Source: an uncultured Rikenellaceae bacterium (lineage in GTDB: Bacteria; Bacteroidota; Bacteroidia; Bacteroidales; Rikenellaceae). Taken from it: DNA of 64,000 nucleotides. The number at the start of each line of letters is the position of its first letter. Position 1 is the first letter of the stretch. This document shows positions 19,920 through 29,138 of this stretch, piece by piece. Location of the stretch: NCBI GenBank assembly GCA_944415565.1, contig CALYBQ010000010.1, positions 124,001 through 188,000 on the forward strand. Direction: 5' to 3'. The notes beneath the pieces are model-generated. The model searched no databases and was not told the origin of the DNA. It saw only the letters and a program-made list of their open reading frames with translations. Both the position numbers and the translations under genes were made by a program.

Positions 19920-22900
19920 CTATCGGCTCTCTTCTATGAGTTGGATAGATGGATTTGCAAATAGGCTTTTCAATGTCAGGTTCTTCGCCGGGTCGTTGAG
20001 GTAGACCTTGGCGGCATCCCTGTCTTGGTAGCGTACCTCGATGATGTCGCTTTCCCAGAAGAATTCGTACTCTTTGCGTAGACGCAATTCGTATTTGCCA
20101 TCCTCCGAAATGCTCATGGAGCCGATGCGGTTGCCGTTACGCTTTATGGCGAACGATACGGCGGAACCTGCGGGTACACCATCCTGATCGGCGAGTGTCG
20201 GACCGTATGTGATGCTGCCGCTGATAGACTCGTTAAGTACGTTGAATGTCTTTTTGAAGAATACGACCTCGTCTTCGTCCGACGAAAGTGTTATCTTGCC
20301 TGCACTGACCGGTGTGGCAATCTTGAACGGTAGACGTTTGCGTTCCCCTGTTTGTTGGCCGGGTTCGTATGGGCGTGAGATGCCGGGAGCTATATCCTCT
20401 TTCAGGGCATCGGTGAAACCGTACTTGCGTTCTTCTTCGCGGTCTTCATCCACTGTATAGATGAAGCGGCCCGGAGTCGTCGGATCCTCCGTAAGTTTAT
20501 CTTTGATCCGTGCGTAGTATTGCGATTCTGTATCTATTTTAAGCATCGGCGCGTCGATGAAGATACGGAACTGGCGGCCGAATGGATCGACCGATTTGTA
20601 GTCTGAACCGCCGAAACTCGTCACATCGAAGTCGATAGTTACGTCCTGTTCGGGTTCATACGTCCATGTGAGTTCGGTTACTTCTTCCTCGGCATCGCCT
20701 GTGACAGATGTATTTCCTTCTTCGTTAACTTGGGCGGAGAAACGGAACGGGTTATAGTTGGCGAGCTCGAACGTGGTGGACCGATAGGTATTGCCCTCAT
20801 ATTGCACTTTGTTGCTCGTATCATGGGCCGACCATTTTGTCTTCTCATTCGATGCTATACGCACTACGTCCGCACTTTTGGCGCAGTCGGTGTACATGTA
20901 GATGGAGTAATGTCCAGTTTGGTCCGGCTCAAGAAAACCGTCACGCGGATGGAACATATACACCTGACCGTTTGAGGTGAACCACTCTTCCGGGATGGTG
21001 TGGAACTCGCATTCGAAGGCATCTACTCCGGGGACTTTGTCTACTTCGTCGTCTTCATAGTATTTCAGGTGTTGTGCGTATACCAAGAATTCGTCCTTAG
21101 CGTCGGCATTGACCGGTCGCCCTTCCTCCTTCAATTGCATGTTAAATTGCACATATGCACCTTTCTTCTGCGGTACGAGGCGGTAGTAGATAGGCTCGTC
21201 GTCGGCAAATATGTTGGACGGATTATTGTTATACTCTTCCAGTCCTTCGATATTTATCGTCCGTTGTTCATCCGTATATGTAATCTGCTTGTGCATGAGT
21301 GCGAAATGCTCGGCTTCGATGAATAGACAACCCGTATAGTCCTTGTCCTGTTGCAGGATGTTTTCGAAATAGACGCGCTGTACGCCCGGCCCTGTTGCCG
21401 TGTAGACATATTTGAACTGGAATTTCTCTGTATTGGTACATGTGCCTTCAGGATCTTTAAGGTCCGTCAGACCGTAGCCCTCTTCGTTGATTCGCACTAC
21501 CGGCAGGTCCGCTCCCGCCTCACTGCGGACGTCGACCGAGTTTACGGAGATCAGCACGCGCATCGGGAATAGTTCTGAGGGGCAACTCTCCGGTATGGTA
21601 AACATCAGTGTAACGTGCTGGGCTTCGTTTTCCTTTGCGTCCACATCCCACTCGCCGCCGTAGACCTGCGACGATACCCACGATGGCACGAATTTCTGCT
21701 CCTTGATGGTGATAACCTTTATTTTACGTTGAAGGTTGCCTTTGCGCACGAGTAGTGTACCCTCCAGCTTGGGGTTCTCCCCCAATTGGTATGGGTGTAT
21801 GGTTACAGTACCGTCCAGTTGCGATTGTTTGGCGTCGTTGGTTTTTGCCTCGTTAGTGATCGACGGTCCGGCTACCGTATTGTTGTCGAGCCATGTCACC
21901 GTAGGCCTCTCTTCAGGAAAGAGTGCCTCGCCGTCTTTGCGTGTCAATGTGTAGTGTATCTGGGAGAAAGCGTCCGTAATATCCTTTTCGGCGATCACAT
22001 AGTTGGTCTGCTCCACCTTTAATACGTACTCGTTGTTCTCTACCTCGTCGATGTCGTCGCCGATAGATATCCATACGTTGTTTGTCGGAGTGGCGTGCAG
22101 CGCTTCGTCGAAAGTCTCCGAACCGTAATTCAAACTGCCTTTGAACGATATGCGGTAATTGGTGTTGCGGCATATGGGCACGTAGTCGCCCGTTTTGCTG
22201 TCGACAAGCATTACATGATAGTATAGTTCTTCTGTCTCCTCGCCTTGGTTGTTGTGTCCTTTGATAATCACGCTCACGGGATTGTCTACCGTATTCGGGC
22301 TTTCGAAGACGAATTTCCGGAACGGTGCGTTTACTACTTCGTATATGTCGCTCTGTACGTCCTTGCGTGCCGGCTCGGTTACGAAGAATGGAATATCGTT
22401 TCTTCCGGGGGCCACGAAACCGCCGTATTGTTTGTTGTAGGGCGCAGCCGTACCGAAGGCGTTCGTGTTGCATACCTCGAAGCCTGTCGGGGTGAAATAG
22501 TTCTGGCCCTCGGTGTTGATCGAGATTTGTGCATGGTTGCGGATAAGCTGTAACGTGTAATTCTTATCCTCCATTTGCTTGGCAATGTTATCCTTCATAT
22601 TGGCCGGATCGCAGGCGAAACGGTCCCAATAGATCATCATGCCGGACGAGCCCTCCAGCTCGGCCATTACCGCTACCTCGGATTTGTTACGGAAACTGTT
22701 CTGGTCGAAGTTGGCTATGTTTTGGTTGGCTAGAAAATGTATGATGCGTGTATCCTTGGGGACATCTGCCTTGAAAGTGCCAGTTATCTCGTCGATGGCT
22801 TCGATCGAGGCTTCGGCCGTAGTCGTGAAAAGTCCATATTCATCGAAACAGAAAAGCACCATAGACTGGACACCTCCGCCGTCGGCATCCACCGCACGTG

Positions 22901-23066
22901 TATTGACGACGGTCATGTCCGGTATATCGGCCCCGAAGCGGAGCCGTACATACCCGTCGGGTGTCGGCTCTCCGCCGGGTAACGCCGTATCGTCCTGCTG
23001 GCACGAGGTGGCTGCCGTCAGTATTCCCGTTAATAACGCTGCCGTATATAAAAGTCGTTTCATCAT
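19920..23066 (-). CDS. Large fimbrial-operon surface lipoprotein (1048 residues)
   Basis: A lipoprotein signal peptide ends at Cys22 (TAATSCQQDD); the acidic residues after Cys fit the Bacteroidota surface-export signal. Residues 35-330 look like a fimbrillin-type beta domain: RLRFGADIPDM, then TRAVDAD at 56-62 with an Arg57-Ala58 bond placed like the protease site of P. gingivalis fimbrillins, then FCFDEYGLFTT. The remaining 700 residues are beta-rich, without motifs I can name, probably a series of Ig-like modules related to DUF4906 proteins. As last gene of the operon and the biggest subunit, it is likely a stalk-tip or accessory adhesin. Function is inferred from context. Confidence 0.7.
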   Translation of the reverse strand: MMKRLLYTAALLTGILTAATSCQQDDTALPGGEPTPDGYVRLRFGADIPDMTVVNTRAVDADGGGVQSMVLFCFDEYGLFTTTAEASIEAIDEITGTFKADVPKDTRIIHFLANQNIANFDQNSFRNKSEVAVMAELEGSSGMMIYWDRFACDPANMKDNIAKQMEDKNYTLQLIRNHAQISINTEGQNYFTPTGFEVCNTNAFGTAAPYNKQYGGFVAPGRNDIPFFVTEPARKDVQSDIYEVVNAPFRKFVFESPNTVDNPVSVIIKGHNNQGEETEELYYHVMLVDSKTGDYVPICRNTNYRISFKGSLNYGSETFDEALHATPTNNVWISIGDDIDEVENNEYVLKVEQTNYVIAEKDITDAFSQIHYTLTRKDGEALFPEERPTVTWLDNNTVAGPSITNEAKTNDAKQSQLDGTVTIHPYQLGENPKLEGTLLVRKGNLQRKIKVITIKEQKFVPSWVSSQVYGGEWDVDAKENEAQHVTLMFTIPESCPSELFPMRVLISVNSVDVRSEAGADLPVVRINEEGYGLTDLKDPEGTCTNTEKFQFKYVYTATGPGVQRVYFENILQQDKDYTGCLFIEAEHFALMHKQITYTDEQRTINIEGLEEYNNNPSNIFADDEPIYYRLVPQKKGAYVQFNMQLKEEGRPVNADAKDEFLVYAQHLKYYEDDEVDKVPGVDAFECEFHTIPEEWFTSNGQVYMFHPRDGFLEPDQTGHYSIYMYTDCAKSADVVRIASNEKTKWSAHDTSNKVQYEGNTYRSTTFELANYNPFRFSAQVNEEGNTSVTGDAEEEVTELTWTYEPEQDVTIDFDVTSFGGSDYKSVDPFGRQFRIFIDAPMLKIDTESQYYARIKDKLTEDPTTPGRFIYTVDEDREEERKYGFTDALKEDIAPGISRPYEPGQQTGERKRLPFKIATPVSAGKITLSSDEDEVVFFKKTFNVLNESISGSITYGPTLADQDGVPAGSAVSFAIKRNGNRIGSMSISEDGKYELRLRKEYEFFWESDIIEVRYQDRDAAKVYLNDPAKNLTLKSLFANPSIQLIEESR

Positions 23067-23098
23067 GGTTTCAGTTTTTATATCGTTACCAGATTTTT

Positions 23099-25396
23099 TT
23101 ACAGTTCCGTATCGAAGGCATCGCGAATGCAGCGGATGTTGGCGCTTCTCCCTGTCGGACTTCCATACGGGTCATCTCTGTTGACGCGTCCGTTGGCACT
23201 CCAGTAGTTATCTCCTTTCATCACTAAGTCGATTGCAAAATCGTCTCCAGCACCGCCTTCGGCATTATTTTTATAATCTTGTACGTCGAGTATGATCGCC
23301 ACCTCGGCTTTTGTTGGAAGACGCCAACCGCTCAGCGCCTTGGTCTCTCCTGTAGGCCGGCCGTTTGCATCGCGTACCTGATAAACTTCGACATATGCCT
23401 TGCAATGTCCCTCAGCCACAGACTTGTCACTTATGGCGGACGTTACACCGAGTTGAGATGCAATCATAAACGACGGTGAAACGATTTTGGCATTGTCTTC
23501 CCCTGAATCCGTGACTCCATTGGTAAGTCTGGGGCGACCCAATGTATATTCTCCTGACGAAGCCATGATACGTACATGGTACATACGACCGTTCTTATGG
23601 TCGCTGGAGGCATTCCTGTCTACATTGAGGCTGTATGGTGGCTCGTTATTGCCCCATCCGGTTCCTCTCCATCTATAATAACGCAGTTCGGCTTGTCCCG
23701 TGACCTCATTATAAGAAGTGGCTACTCGAGATTGAAACCCGGATCCATCGTTGGCCGTCACACTTCTCTCGTCTGCTGATAACTGTTCGGTGATGACTTG
23801 CTCGACACGGTCTGCCGGGATGTCCTGTAAATATTCATAGCTGTTGGTCTTGCCATTACCGAGATCGCTACGGTATGAGTACCATCCGCGAATATTGGTG
23901 ATATAGGTCAGCGGATATTGGGCTACAATCACTTCGAGTTCCTTGTCCGTATCTTGGTTTGTTACTTTCAGCCGGATATAGCGAATCGTATTGTTGACAG
24001 GTATCGGACTTTTGATTGTAATATTTCCCGACAATGTTTTGTCCGGGGTAGCTGTAATCTGGTTGAAAATATCCTGACTGACTGATCGTCTGAGGCCCAT
24101 TTTATTGATGAACCACGCCTCCATTACCTCAACCGTTACATCCGACGACGATGCGAAGTGCAGGGTGGTTTCATCTGAGTCGATATTGTACATCTCCATT
24201 TCGTCGGTGTTCAGCACGAGGAAGTGAGGCGCTTCGTCATCGCCTCCGATTTCGAAGTCTTGCGTGCCCCACTCTACGACAGAGTAATCAATAGGTCCGA
24301 TTGGGAGCGGTTTGCTTTCTTCTACCGCGCCTTCGATCTTCACTTCGGCACGTACTTCATAGAAGTGGTTGCGTTCGAATAGCTTTTCGCGCGAAATAGG
24401 AATCTGGTACCAGTTGTTAGTGACGATGATAAACTCTTCCTCTTCGCTTCCTTCCTCGTCGGGATTATACTCTGGATTTGGCTTCTTGAGCGGAATGTTG
24501 ACAACCAGACGTGGCTGCTCGTTGAGCGGGGTGGCTGGGTCGCTCCAATCGTGGGCATAGAGGTAGCCTGTCATAACGATTTCGTCTGGTTGGCCCGAGC
24601 CTTCGGCTGCGTCGGTCCATTTGAAGTATGAGGAGCCGTTATGTTTAGTCGGGGTCCGCAATTCCGCGTTGAGCGACTTTATGTCGGAAGCATCGACCAC
24701 ATAGGTTTTGTATGGCATATTGCGGACATAAAAACCGGCATTGTCGTGGTTGTAGAAGTCCAATAACTCGCCTTTGTCATTAATGCCTGCCTTGACCGTG
24801 ACGCGGAATTTGGCTGCTGCACGGCGTAGGGTTGCCATCAGTTCGGTATTATCCGAGTCGTTGTCGTTGCGGAGAATAACGGGTGAGGGTGCATCGGGTT
24901 CTTGTTCGCCCGTGTATGCGACAGCATCCATCAGAAAGTGTTGCGGGACATCGTCTTTTATTTCGGGATTCCCCGTCATGTGAATAAGTGGGTCGGTTTG
25001 CGTCAGCAGTTTCAGATTGGCCAATGTTGCTGCATCTGTTTTCAATTTCGCTTCATCGTATGTCGAATTGGCGATCAGATAGACCCAGTAGGCAACATTC
25101 TTGTCGAAATCTGTACGCTTTTTGTTCAGTATTATACGGCCTTGGTCGGCACCGTTAGTCTCGAAACGCTCGTTGTATACGAGAGCGCCTTCCTTATCGT
25201 AGATCAGAATGTCGAGTATGTCGACCCGTGTTTCGGTCGTTGACTCGGCCTGTATATCGGCACGCGAGCCGATCTTGCCGGTAGATATGCCGAGGATGAT
25301 ATCTCCGCCTTGGGAAAGAGCTGCGGGTTCGTCGTTCTTACTGCATGCACTGAACGTCAGCGCAGCCAGTACTCCGTATAGTAAAATCCGTTTCAT
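23099..25396 (-). CDS. Fimbrial tip-type lipoprotein with C-terminal FISUMP/lectin-like domain
   Basis: 765 residues. Signal peptide with lipobox LTFSACSKNDE (Cys18). Early residues contain GSRADIQ with Arg45-Ala46, comparable to fimbrillin processing sites. Residues 30-330 form a fimbrillin-like domain (VDILDILIYDKEGALVYNE). The last 90 residues hold SGWRLPTKAEVAIIL, YWSANG and RCIRDA, which resembles the FISUMP / C-type-lectin-like fold often found on Bacteroidota adhesin tips. Its ATG overlaps the stop of the upstream gene in TAATG, so translation is coupled. It probably presents a binding domain at the fimbrial tip; ligand unknown. Confidence 0.72.
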   Translation of the reverse strand: MKRILLYGVLAALTFSACSKNDEPAALSQGGDIILGISTGKIGSRADIQAESTTETRVDILDILIYDKEGALVYNERFETNGADQGRIILNKKRTDFDKNVAYWVYLIANSTYDEAKLKTDAATLANLKLLTQTDPLIHMTGNPEIKDDVPQHFLMDAVAYTGEQEPDAPSPVILRNDNDSDNTELMATLRRAAAKFRVTVKAGINDKGELLDFYNHDNAGFYVRNMPYKTYVVDASDIKSLNAELRTPTKHNGSSYFKWTDAAEGSGQPDEIVMTGYLYAHDWSDPATPLNEQPRLVVNIPLKKPNPEYNPDEEGSEEEEFIIVTNNWYQIPISREKLFERNHFYEVRAEVKIEGAVEESKPLPIGPIDYSVVEWGTQDFEIGGDDEAPHFLVLNTDEMEMYNIDSDETTLHFASSSDVTVEVMEAWFINKMGLRRSVSQDIFNQITATPDKTLSGNITIKSPIPVNNTIRYIRLKVTNQDTDKELEVIVAQYPLTYITNIRGWYSYRSDLGNGKTNSYEYLQDIPADRVEQVITEQLSADERSVTANDGSGFQSRVATSYNEVTGQAELRYYRWRGTGWGNNEPPYSLNVDRNASSDHKNGRMYHVRIMASSGEYTLGRPRLTNGVTDSGEDNAKIVSPSFMIASQLGVTSAISDKSVAEGHCKAYVEVYQVRDANGRPTGETKALSGWRLPTKAEVAIILDVQDYKNNAEGGAGDDFAIDLVMKGDNYWSANGRVNRDDPYGSPTGRSANIRCIRDAFDTEL

Positions 25397-26970
25397 TATT
25401 CTTCGGTTTTATCTTGTGCGATTTGGACAATCTCTATCGTAACCTCGTTGCCGGGCCAACGTGTGTCGCCGTGTTCATCTGTCGGATTGATGCGAATCGG
25501 TTCGCTTTCGTCGCTCCAAGGAGCCATGTAGGTAATCATAAGCCCTATCTTGTGTCCGTTCTCGACCGATGCGGCCGGCAATTCTTTCAGCGGCCGGATC
25601 TCTATCGTGTAATACTCGGGAGAAATGGGATAGGGGCCTGCACCGAGCGAAACTCCTTGTTGCGAGACGATGATTTCATAATCGGATTCAGTACCGTCGA
25701 TGAGCGTCGGTTTCCATTCGATATGAGCCGGAGCTGTAATCTTGAAACGGCCCTTGAATGTCTTGGCATTGTCTGCGACCGGATTGTAGACGAGCGTCGG
25801 TTTCTCGTAATCAGCACCTTCAATCGGAATGAAAGGCTCTGTGGTAGGCTGGACGAAGTCGAGGTCATCCCATTTGTCGGTATCATCCTGTGTCCAAGGT
25901 GCTACCATATAATCTATCGTGATGCGGCCTGAGTTGTTGATAGTGCAGCAGATCTGGTAATATTTGTTGCGTACCATCGGCGGCAGATATACTCTGCCTG
26001 TACGCTCCGTACCGTCGAAAGCGTAGTCTATCTCCAATATGTTTCCCTTGTCATCTCCCGGAGTGTCCCAAGCCGGGCTGCCCCAAGGATTCTCGAAAGG
26101 ATAATAAGGTTTTTCGAGCACCGGTGTGCAGTTAGACGGGGTAGCCGGTGTTCCTTCGGCCACTTCTGCCGTGACGGGGGCGGAGACAGGTGTCAGAGCT
26201 ATTGGAGTTTGGCTACCGTTGGCGGGTATGCCTTCGAGTTTTTGGGAACTTTGCGGTAGGATATAGTTATATAAAAGCACTCCTTGTGGGAGAATACGCA
26301 TCTTTTTGATAGTCAATTCTCCCTGTTCGCCGGGACGTTTAGCTGCGAATACGCCCAGCTTGGCAAATGGACGCTGTAATGGAAAAGAAAGCTTCTGTTC
26401 GAGAAGATAGTGTCCCTCGTGCTTATCTGGGCCGGTCTGCGGATTTCCGTCGGCCAGACGGGAAAAGTCTACCTCGATAGCGTCTTCGCCTGTCGCTGTA
26501 CAGAACATCGGTAATCCCTCTGTCACCTTTATTTGGGTGAAGCTAAGGTTTTCCAGAACATCGCGCGATGTCGTTTCCGATAGTTGAAACTTATTATTAC
26601 CGTAAACCTCCATGGCGCCCTCGTTGGCTATGACGATGAATTCGATTTTCTTTTTGGTTTCGGCCGCCATCTCGATGTCCATCCGATGTTCGACGGTTGT
26701 CACTTCTGGATCGAGTCGGCCGCTGAAATAGTGGCCTATTTGACGCCCGCCGTCGTAAGCATAGACGCGGAACGAATATATCTTCTGTTCGTCGGCAGTC
26801 GGTTGTCCATCGGTTTCGGTCACGGTCCGAGCCATTGCATTGAGCCTGACGGATACCTGTTGTCGTTCTATTGGGGTGTTTGTGGATTCCTCCTTGGAAC
26901 ATCCGACCAGAAACGCTCCGGCGGTAATGACGACCAAAACTGTCGATAGTATAACTTTGATCTTACGCAT
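25396..26970 (-). CDS. Fimbrial accessory lipoprotein (524 residues)
   Basis: Signal peptide ending at Cys24 (LVGCSKEEST, a surface-export signal). The start of the mature part reads VSVRLNAMARTVTETDG, with Arg48-Thr49 in the position where fimbrillins are trimmed. FRVYAYDGGRQIGHYF and IEFIVIANEG are typical of fimbrillin-A/Mfa-like N-domains. A second domain carries RTGRVYLPPMVRNKYYQICCTINNSG and DYMVAPW, the 'VxPW' type end of a fimbrillin C-domain, then an extra C-terminal module of about 150 residues. It follows the FimB-like anchor by 13 bases. Likely a minor pilus subunit between stalk and tip (Mfa3/FimC-like by position). Confidence 0.72.
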   Translation of the reverse strand: MRKIKVILSTVLVVITAGAFLVGCSKEESTNTPIERQQVSVRLNAMARTVTETDGQPTADEQKIYSFRVYAYDGGRQIGHYFSGRLDPEVTTVEHRMDIEMAAETKKKIEFIVIANEGAMEVYGNNKFQLSETTSRDVLENLSFTQIKVTEGLPMFCTATGEDAIEVDFSRLADGNPQTGPDKHEGHYLLEQKLSFPLQRPFAKLGVFAAKRPGEQGELTIKKMRILPQGVLLYNYILPQSSQKLEGIPANGSQTPIALTPVSAPVTAEVAEGTPATPSNCTPVLEKPYYPFENPWGSPAWDTPGDDKGNILEIDYAFDGTERTGRVYLPPMVRNKYYQICCTINNSGRITIDYMVAPWTQDDTDKWDDLDFVQPTTEPFIPIEGADYEKPTLVYNPVADNAKTFKGRFKITAPAHIEWKPTLIDGTESDYEIIVSQQGVSLGAGPYPISPEYYTIEIRPLKELPAASVENGHKIGLMITYMAPWSDESEPIRINPTDEHGDTRWPGNEVTIEIVQIAQDKTEE

Positions 26971-26983
26971 GATTCACACAGTT

Positions 26984-27901
26984 TTAAATTTCAGTTTTGT
27001 TGCCGAAGTCGGGTTGGATGACATCTATGGCCCATTCGGGAATGGTTATCACCACTTCGCCTTCAATGAAGCGTATTTCTATCGGGATGAGTACCTCGTG
27101 CTTCGAGCAGTCGATTGCGGGATGTTGGCGCAAAAATTCGGCGAGGTTGACCTTTGCGATTTCCGTGCCGCCTACCGATAGGCATACATCCACATTTTCG
27201 TGGTCGGTGTGGCGCATTATATTGGAACGGTTACTCAGCACGAGGTGCTGGGCGTCGTATGTAGTTTCGAGCGTATAGTCGCACGCCTCTCCGCATACGC
27301 GGTTCGTGAAGTCGGTGCAAGGCGTAACACCGCAGATCTTTAGTTCGGTTTGTGATGTTGCACGAGCGTTATTTTCCAATTCTGGGAAACCGAGTACGTC
27401 TACGGCAAGGTCATAGTGCGAACTGGCGAAGCGGACCGTGGTGGTCTGCTCGGTATTCTTTCCGGTGAAAGGTTCAATCGTGATATTGGCGGCGGCGTGA
27501 TATAGCGGGTCGTTGCCGGAAGCCGTTGCTTTGGTGAGGTAGTCGGCCGCTGCGAAACGGATAGTATTAAAGTCGCGGGCTTCGAGTTTGTCTACCTCTG
27601 TCGAATAGGGGTTGCCGAGTGCGACGATCCGGTAGTTACCCGGTTGAAGCGGGGGCAATTTTGTCGTGCGTGCCGCAACGTCACCTGCCGGTACTTCGAA
27701 ATCGGCTACACATCGGTTCTGTGCATCGAAAACATACAGTTCCACACGGTCGATCTTCTCGGAAAAGATCTCTGTACTGCCGTCACCCAGATAACTCAGT
27801 ATGAGCTTGTGAGTGTTGTAGCATTCGCTCATATCTTCTTTGATACCGGAGCACGCCGTTCCCGCAAGCAACAAACAGAAGACGATAATTTTCAATTTCA
27901 T
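26984..27901 (-). CDS. FimB/Mfa2-family fimbrial anchor subunit
   Basis: 305 residues with lipobox AGTACSGIKED (Cys17). FimB/Mfa2 proteins anchor the fimbria in the outer membrane and limit its length. Family features seen: DMSECYNTHKLILSYLGDG right after the lipid Cys, VELYVFDAQNRCVADFEVPAGD, LQPGNYRIVALGNP, and a C-terminus ending in a strand, VVITIPEWAIDVIQPDFG. Unlike the other subunits it has no Arg-Ala site near residue 50, as expected for a subunit that stays anchored. It follows the major subunit gene after a 104-base gap with a terminator-like hairpin. Confidence 0.85.
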   Translation of the reverse strand: MKLKIIVFCLLLAGTACSGIKEDMSECYNTHKLILSYLGDGSTEIFSEKIDRVELYVFDAQNRCVADFEVPAGDVAARTTKLPPLQPGNYRIVALGNPYSTEVDKLEARDFNTIRFAAADYLTKATASGNDPLYHAAANITIEPFTGKNTEQTTTVRFASSHYDLAVDVLGFPELENNARATSQTELKICGVTPCTDFTNRVCGEACDYTLETTYDAQHLVLSNRSNIMRHTDHENVDVCLSVGGTEIAKVNLAEFLRQHPAIDCSKHEVLIPIEIRFIEGEVVITIPEWAIDVIQPDFGNKTEI

Positions 27902-27925
27902 AGGTCCGTATGTTTTTCGTCCGTC

Positions 27926-27966
27926 AAAAAGACGGGAGAGGAGCGGGGGTATGGCCCCCCTCCCGT
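27926..27966 (-). terminator. Internal terminator-like hairpin between the major subunit and anchor genes
   Basis: On the minus strand an outer stem ACGGGAG/CTCCCGT (27960-27966 with 27932-27938) and an inner stem of five C-G pairs, followed by CTTTTTG. It lies in the 104-base gap after the major subunit gene. A leaky stop here would lower expression of anchor and tip genes relative to the major subunit. Confidence 0.6.
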
Positions 27967-28005
27967 GAATAGGTTGTTTATGTGTGAGATTCCGTTTTTT
28001 GGGGG

Positions 28006-29112
28006 TTATGCTCCGAAGTTCGGTGTAATGACCTCTACCGACCAGTCGGCAACGGTAACGTCGAGTTTTACGCAGCGGTTGGGCAGTTCGAGATCTTCGT
28101 CGTCGAAGATGTAGTTGACGCGGTAAACCTTTCCGTTTGCGTATGTTGTGCTAAAATCACCGATCAAATATACCGGGGTTCCGTCGGCCGTACCGATAGC
28201 TGTGAGTTGCGGCATCTTGCCTACGATACCGTAAGTCAATACCTTTCCTGCTGGGGTAGTTGCGTTAGTTGCAAGTACTGTCGTAGTGCCGGTGTGGTCC
28301 TGAATAGCGTTCGGTGCAAGAGCAACCTGCAAACCATCGGCCCAAGGAGCGGTAGCGTTGTTTACGTAATTGTATACAGTGTTATTGTCCAACTGAACGT
28401 TTTTCAAAGAGTTGGCAACACCGGCCGAAGTGACTGTATAGTTGGCGATAGTTGCGGTATACTGTGTGTAGTAGTTATTGAGTGCGATCTTGTTCAGTTC
28501 GACCTTCTGATACTTAGCAGTAGCTCCCTCTGCCTCCTTGTACTGGAATGCGTGTACTTCCATACGCGACATGGCCGGAACGAGGTTGACGCTGGCAGTG
28601 AATACGTTGGTATGCTGAGCTTCGTCAGTATTGTCCGGGGCCAATGCACTTGCACCGAAGAGCGGGTATGCCGGATGTCCCGTAGCATCGTCGTTCAGCA
28701 CTTCGTGGGTAGACGTAGCCGAATATTCGGCATCTTCAGCCACATTACCGAGAATCGCAACACCTGCAACCTGCGGAGGCAGGAAGTGGTAAGTTAGAGG
28801 CTTGTCAGCCGTTGGCAGTGTGTAGTTATCATCTGTCGTGTCGAAATAGAATCCGGGGCCCTGAAAATCAGTTCCAAGATCGATAACATCACCTGTGGAG
28901 TTTAGGAAAAATACCTTAAAGCTTTTCAGTTCTACCTGCTCGGCGGGTTGTGCGTCGCCTACGGCACGGCCTTTAACAGTATAGTCGGCATTTGCAATCG
29001 AGATGGAGATGCTTTTAGTCTGTTTGCCGGCCGGAGTCGATTCGTCTTTCGAACAAGCGGTCATTCCGGTCAAGACGATTGCTGCTCCCAAAATGAGACT
29101 TTGAATTTTCAT
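28006..29112 (-). CDS. Mfa1/FimA-type major fimbrial subunit
   Basis: 368 residues. Lipobox LTGMTACSKDE with Cys20, then VKGRAVGDA with Arg49-Ala50, the same position as the known cleavage of P. gingivalis Mfa1. Type V fimbriae export subunits as lipoproteins; a protease then removes the N-terminal strand so that the next subunit can donate its C-terminal strand. FKVFFLNSTGDVIDLG is the fimbrillin N-domain start, and the final VTVADWSVEVITPNFGA is the usual C-terminal donor strand. Third gene of the operon, 26 bases after the OmpA-like gene. Expected to form the fimbrial shaft. Confidence 0.85.
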   Translation of the reverse strand: MKIQSLILGAAIVLTGMTACSKDESTPAGKQTKSISISIANADYTVKGRAVGDAQPAEQVELKSFKVFFLNSTGDVIDLGTDFQGPGFYFDTTDDNYTLPTADKPLTYHFLPPQVAGVAILGNVAEDAEYSATSTHEVLNDDATGHPAYPLFGASALAPDNTDEAQHTNVFTASVNLVPAMSRMEVHAFQYKEAEGATAKYQKVELNKIALNNYYTQYTATIANYTVTSAGVANSLKNVQLDNNTVYNYVNNATAPWADGLQVALAPNAIQDHTGTTTVLATNATTPAGKVLTYGIVGKMPQLTAIGTADGTPVYLIGDFSTTYANGKVYRVNYIFDDEDLELPNRCVKLDVTVADWSVEVITPNFGA

Positions 29113-29138
29113 AATCTGTTGAAATTAAAAGTGAACAA

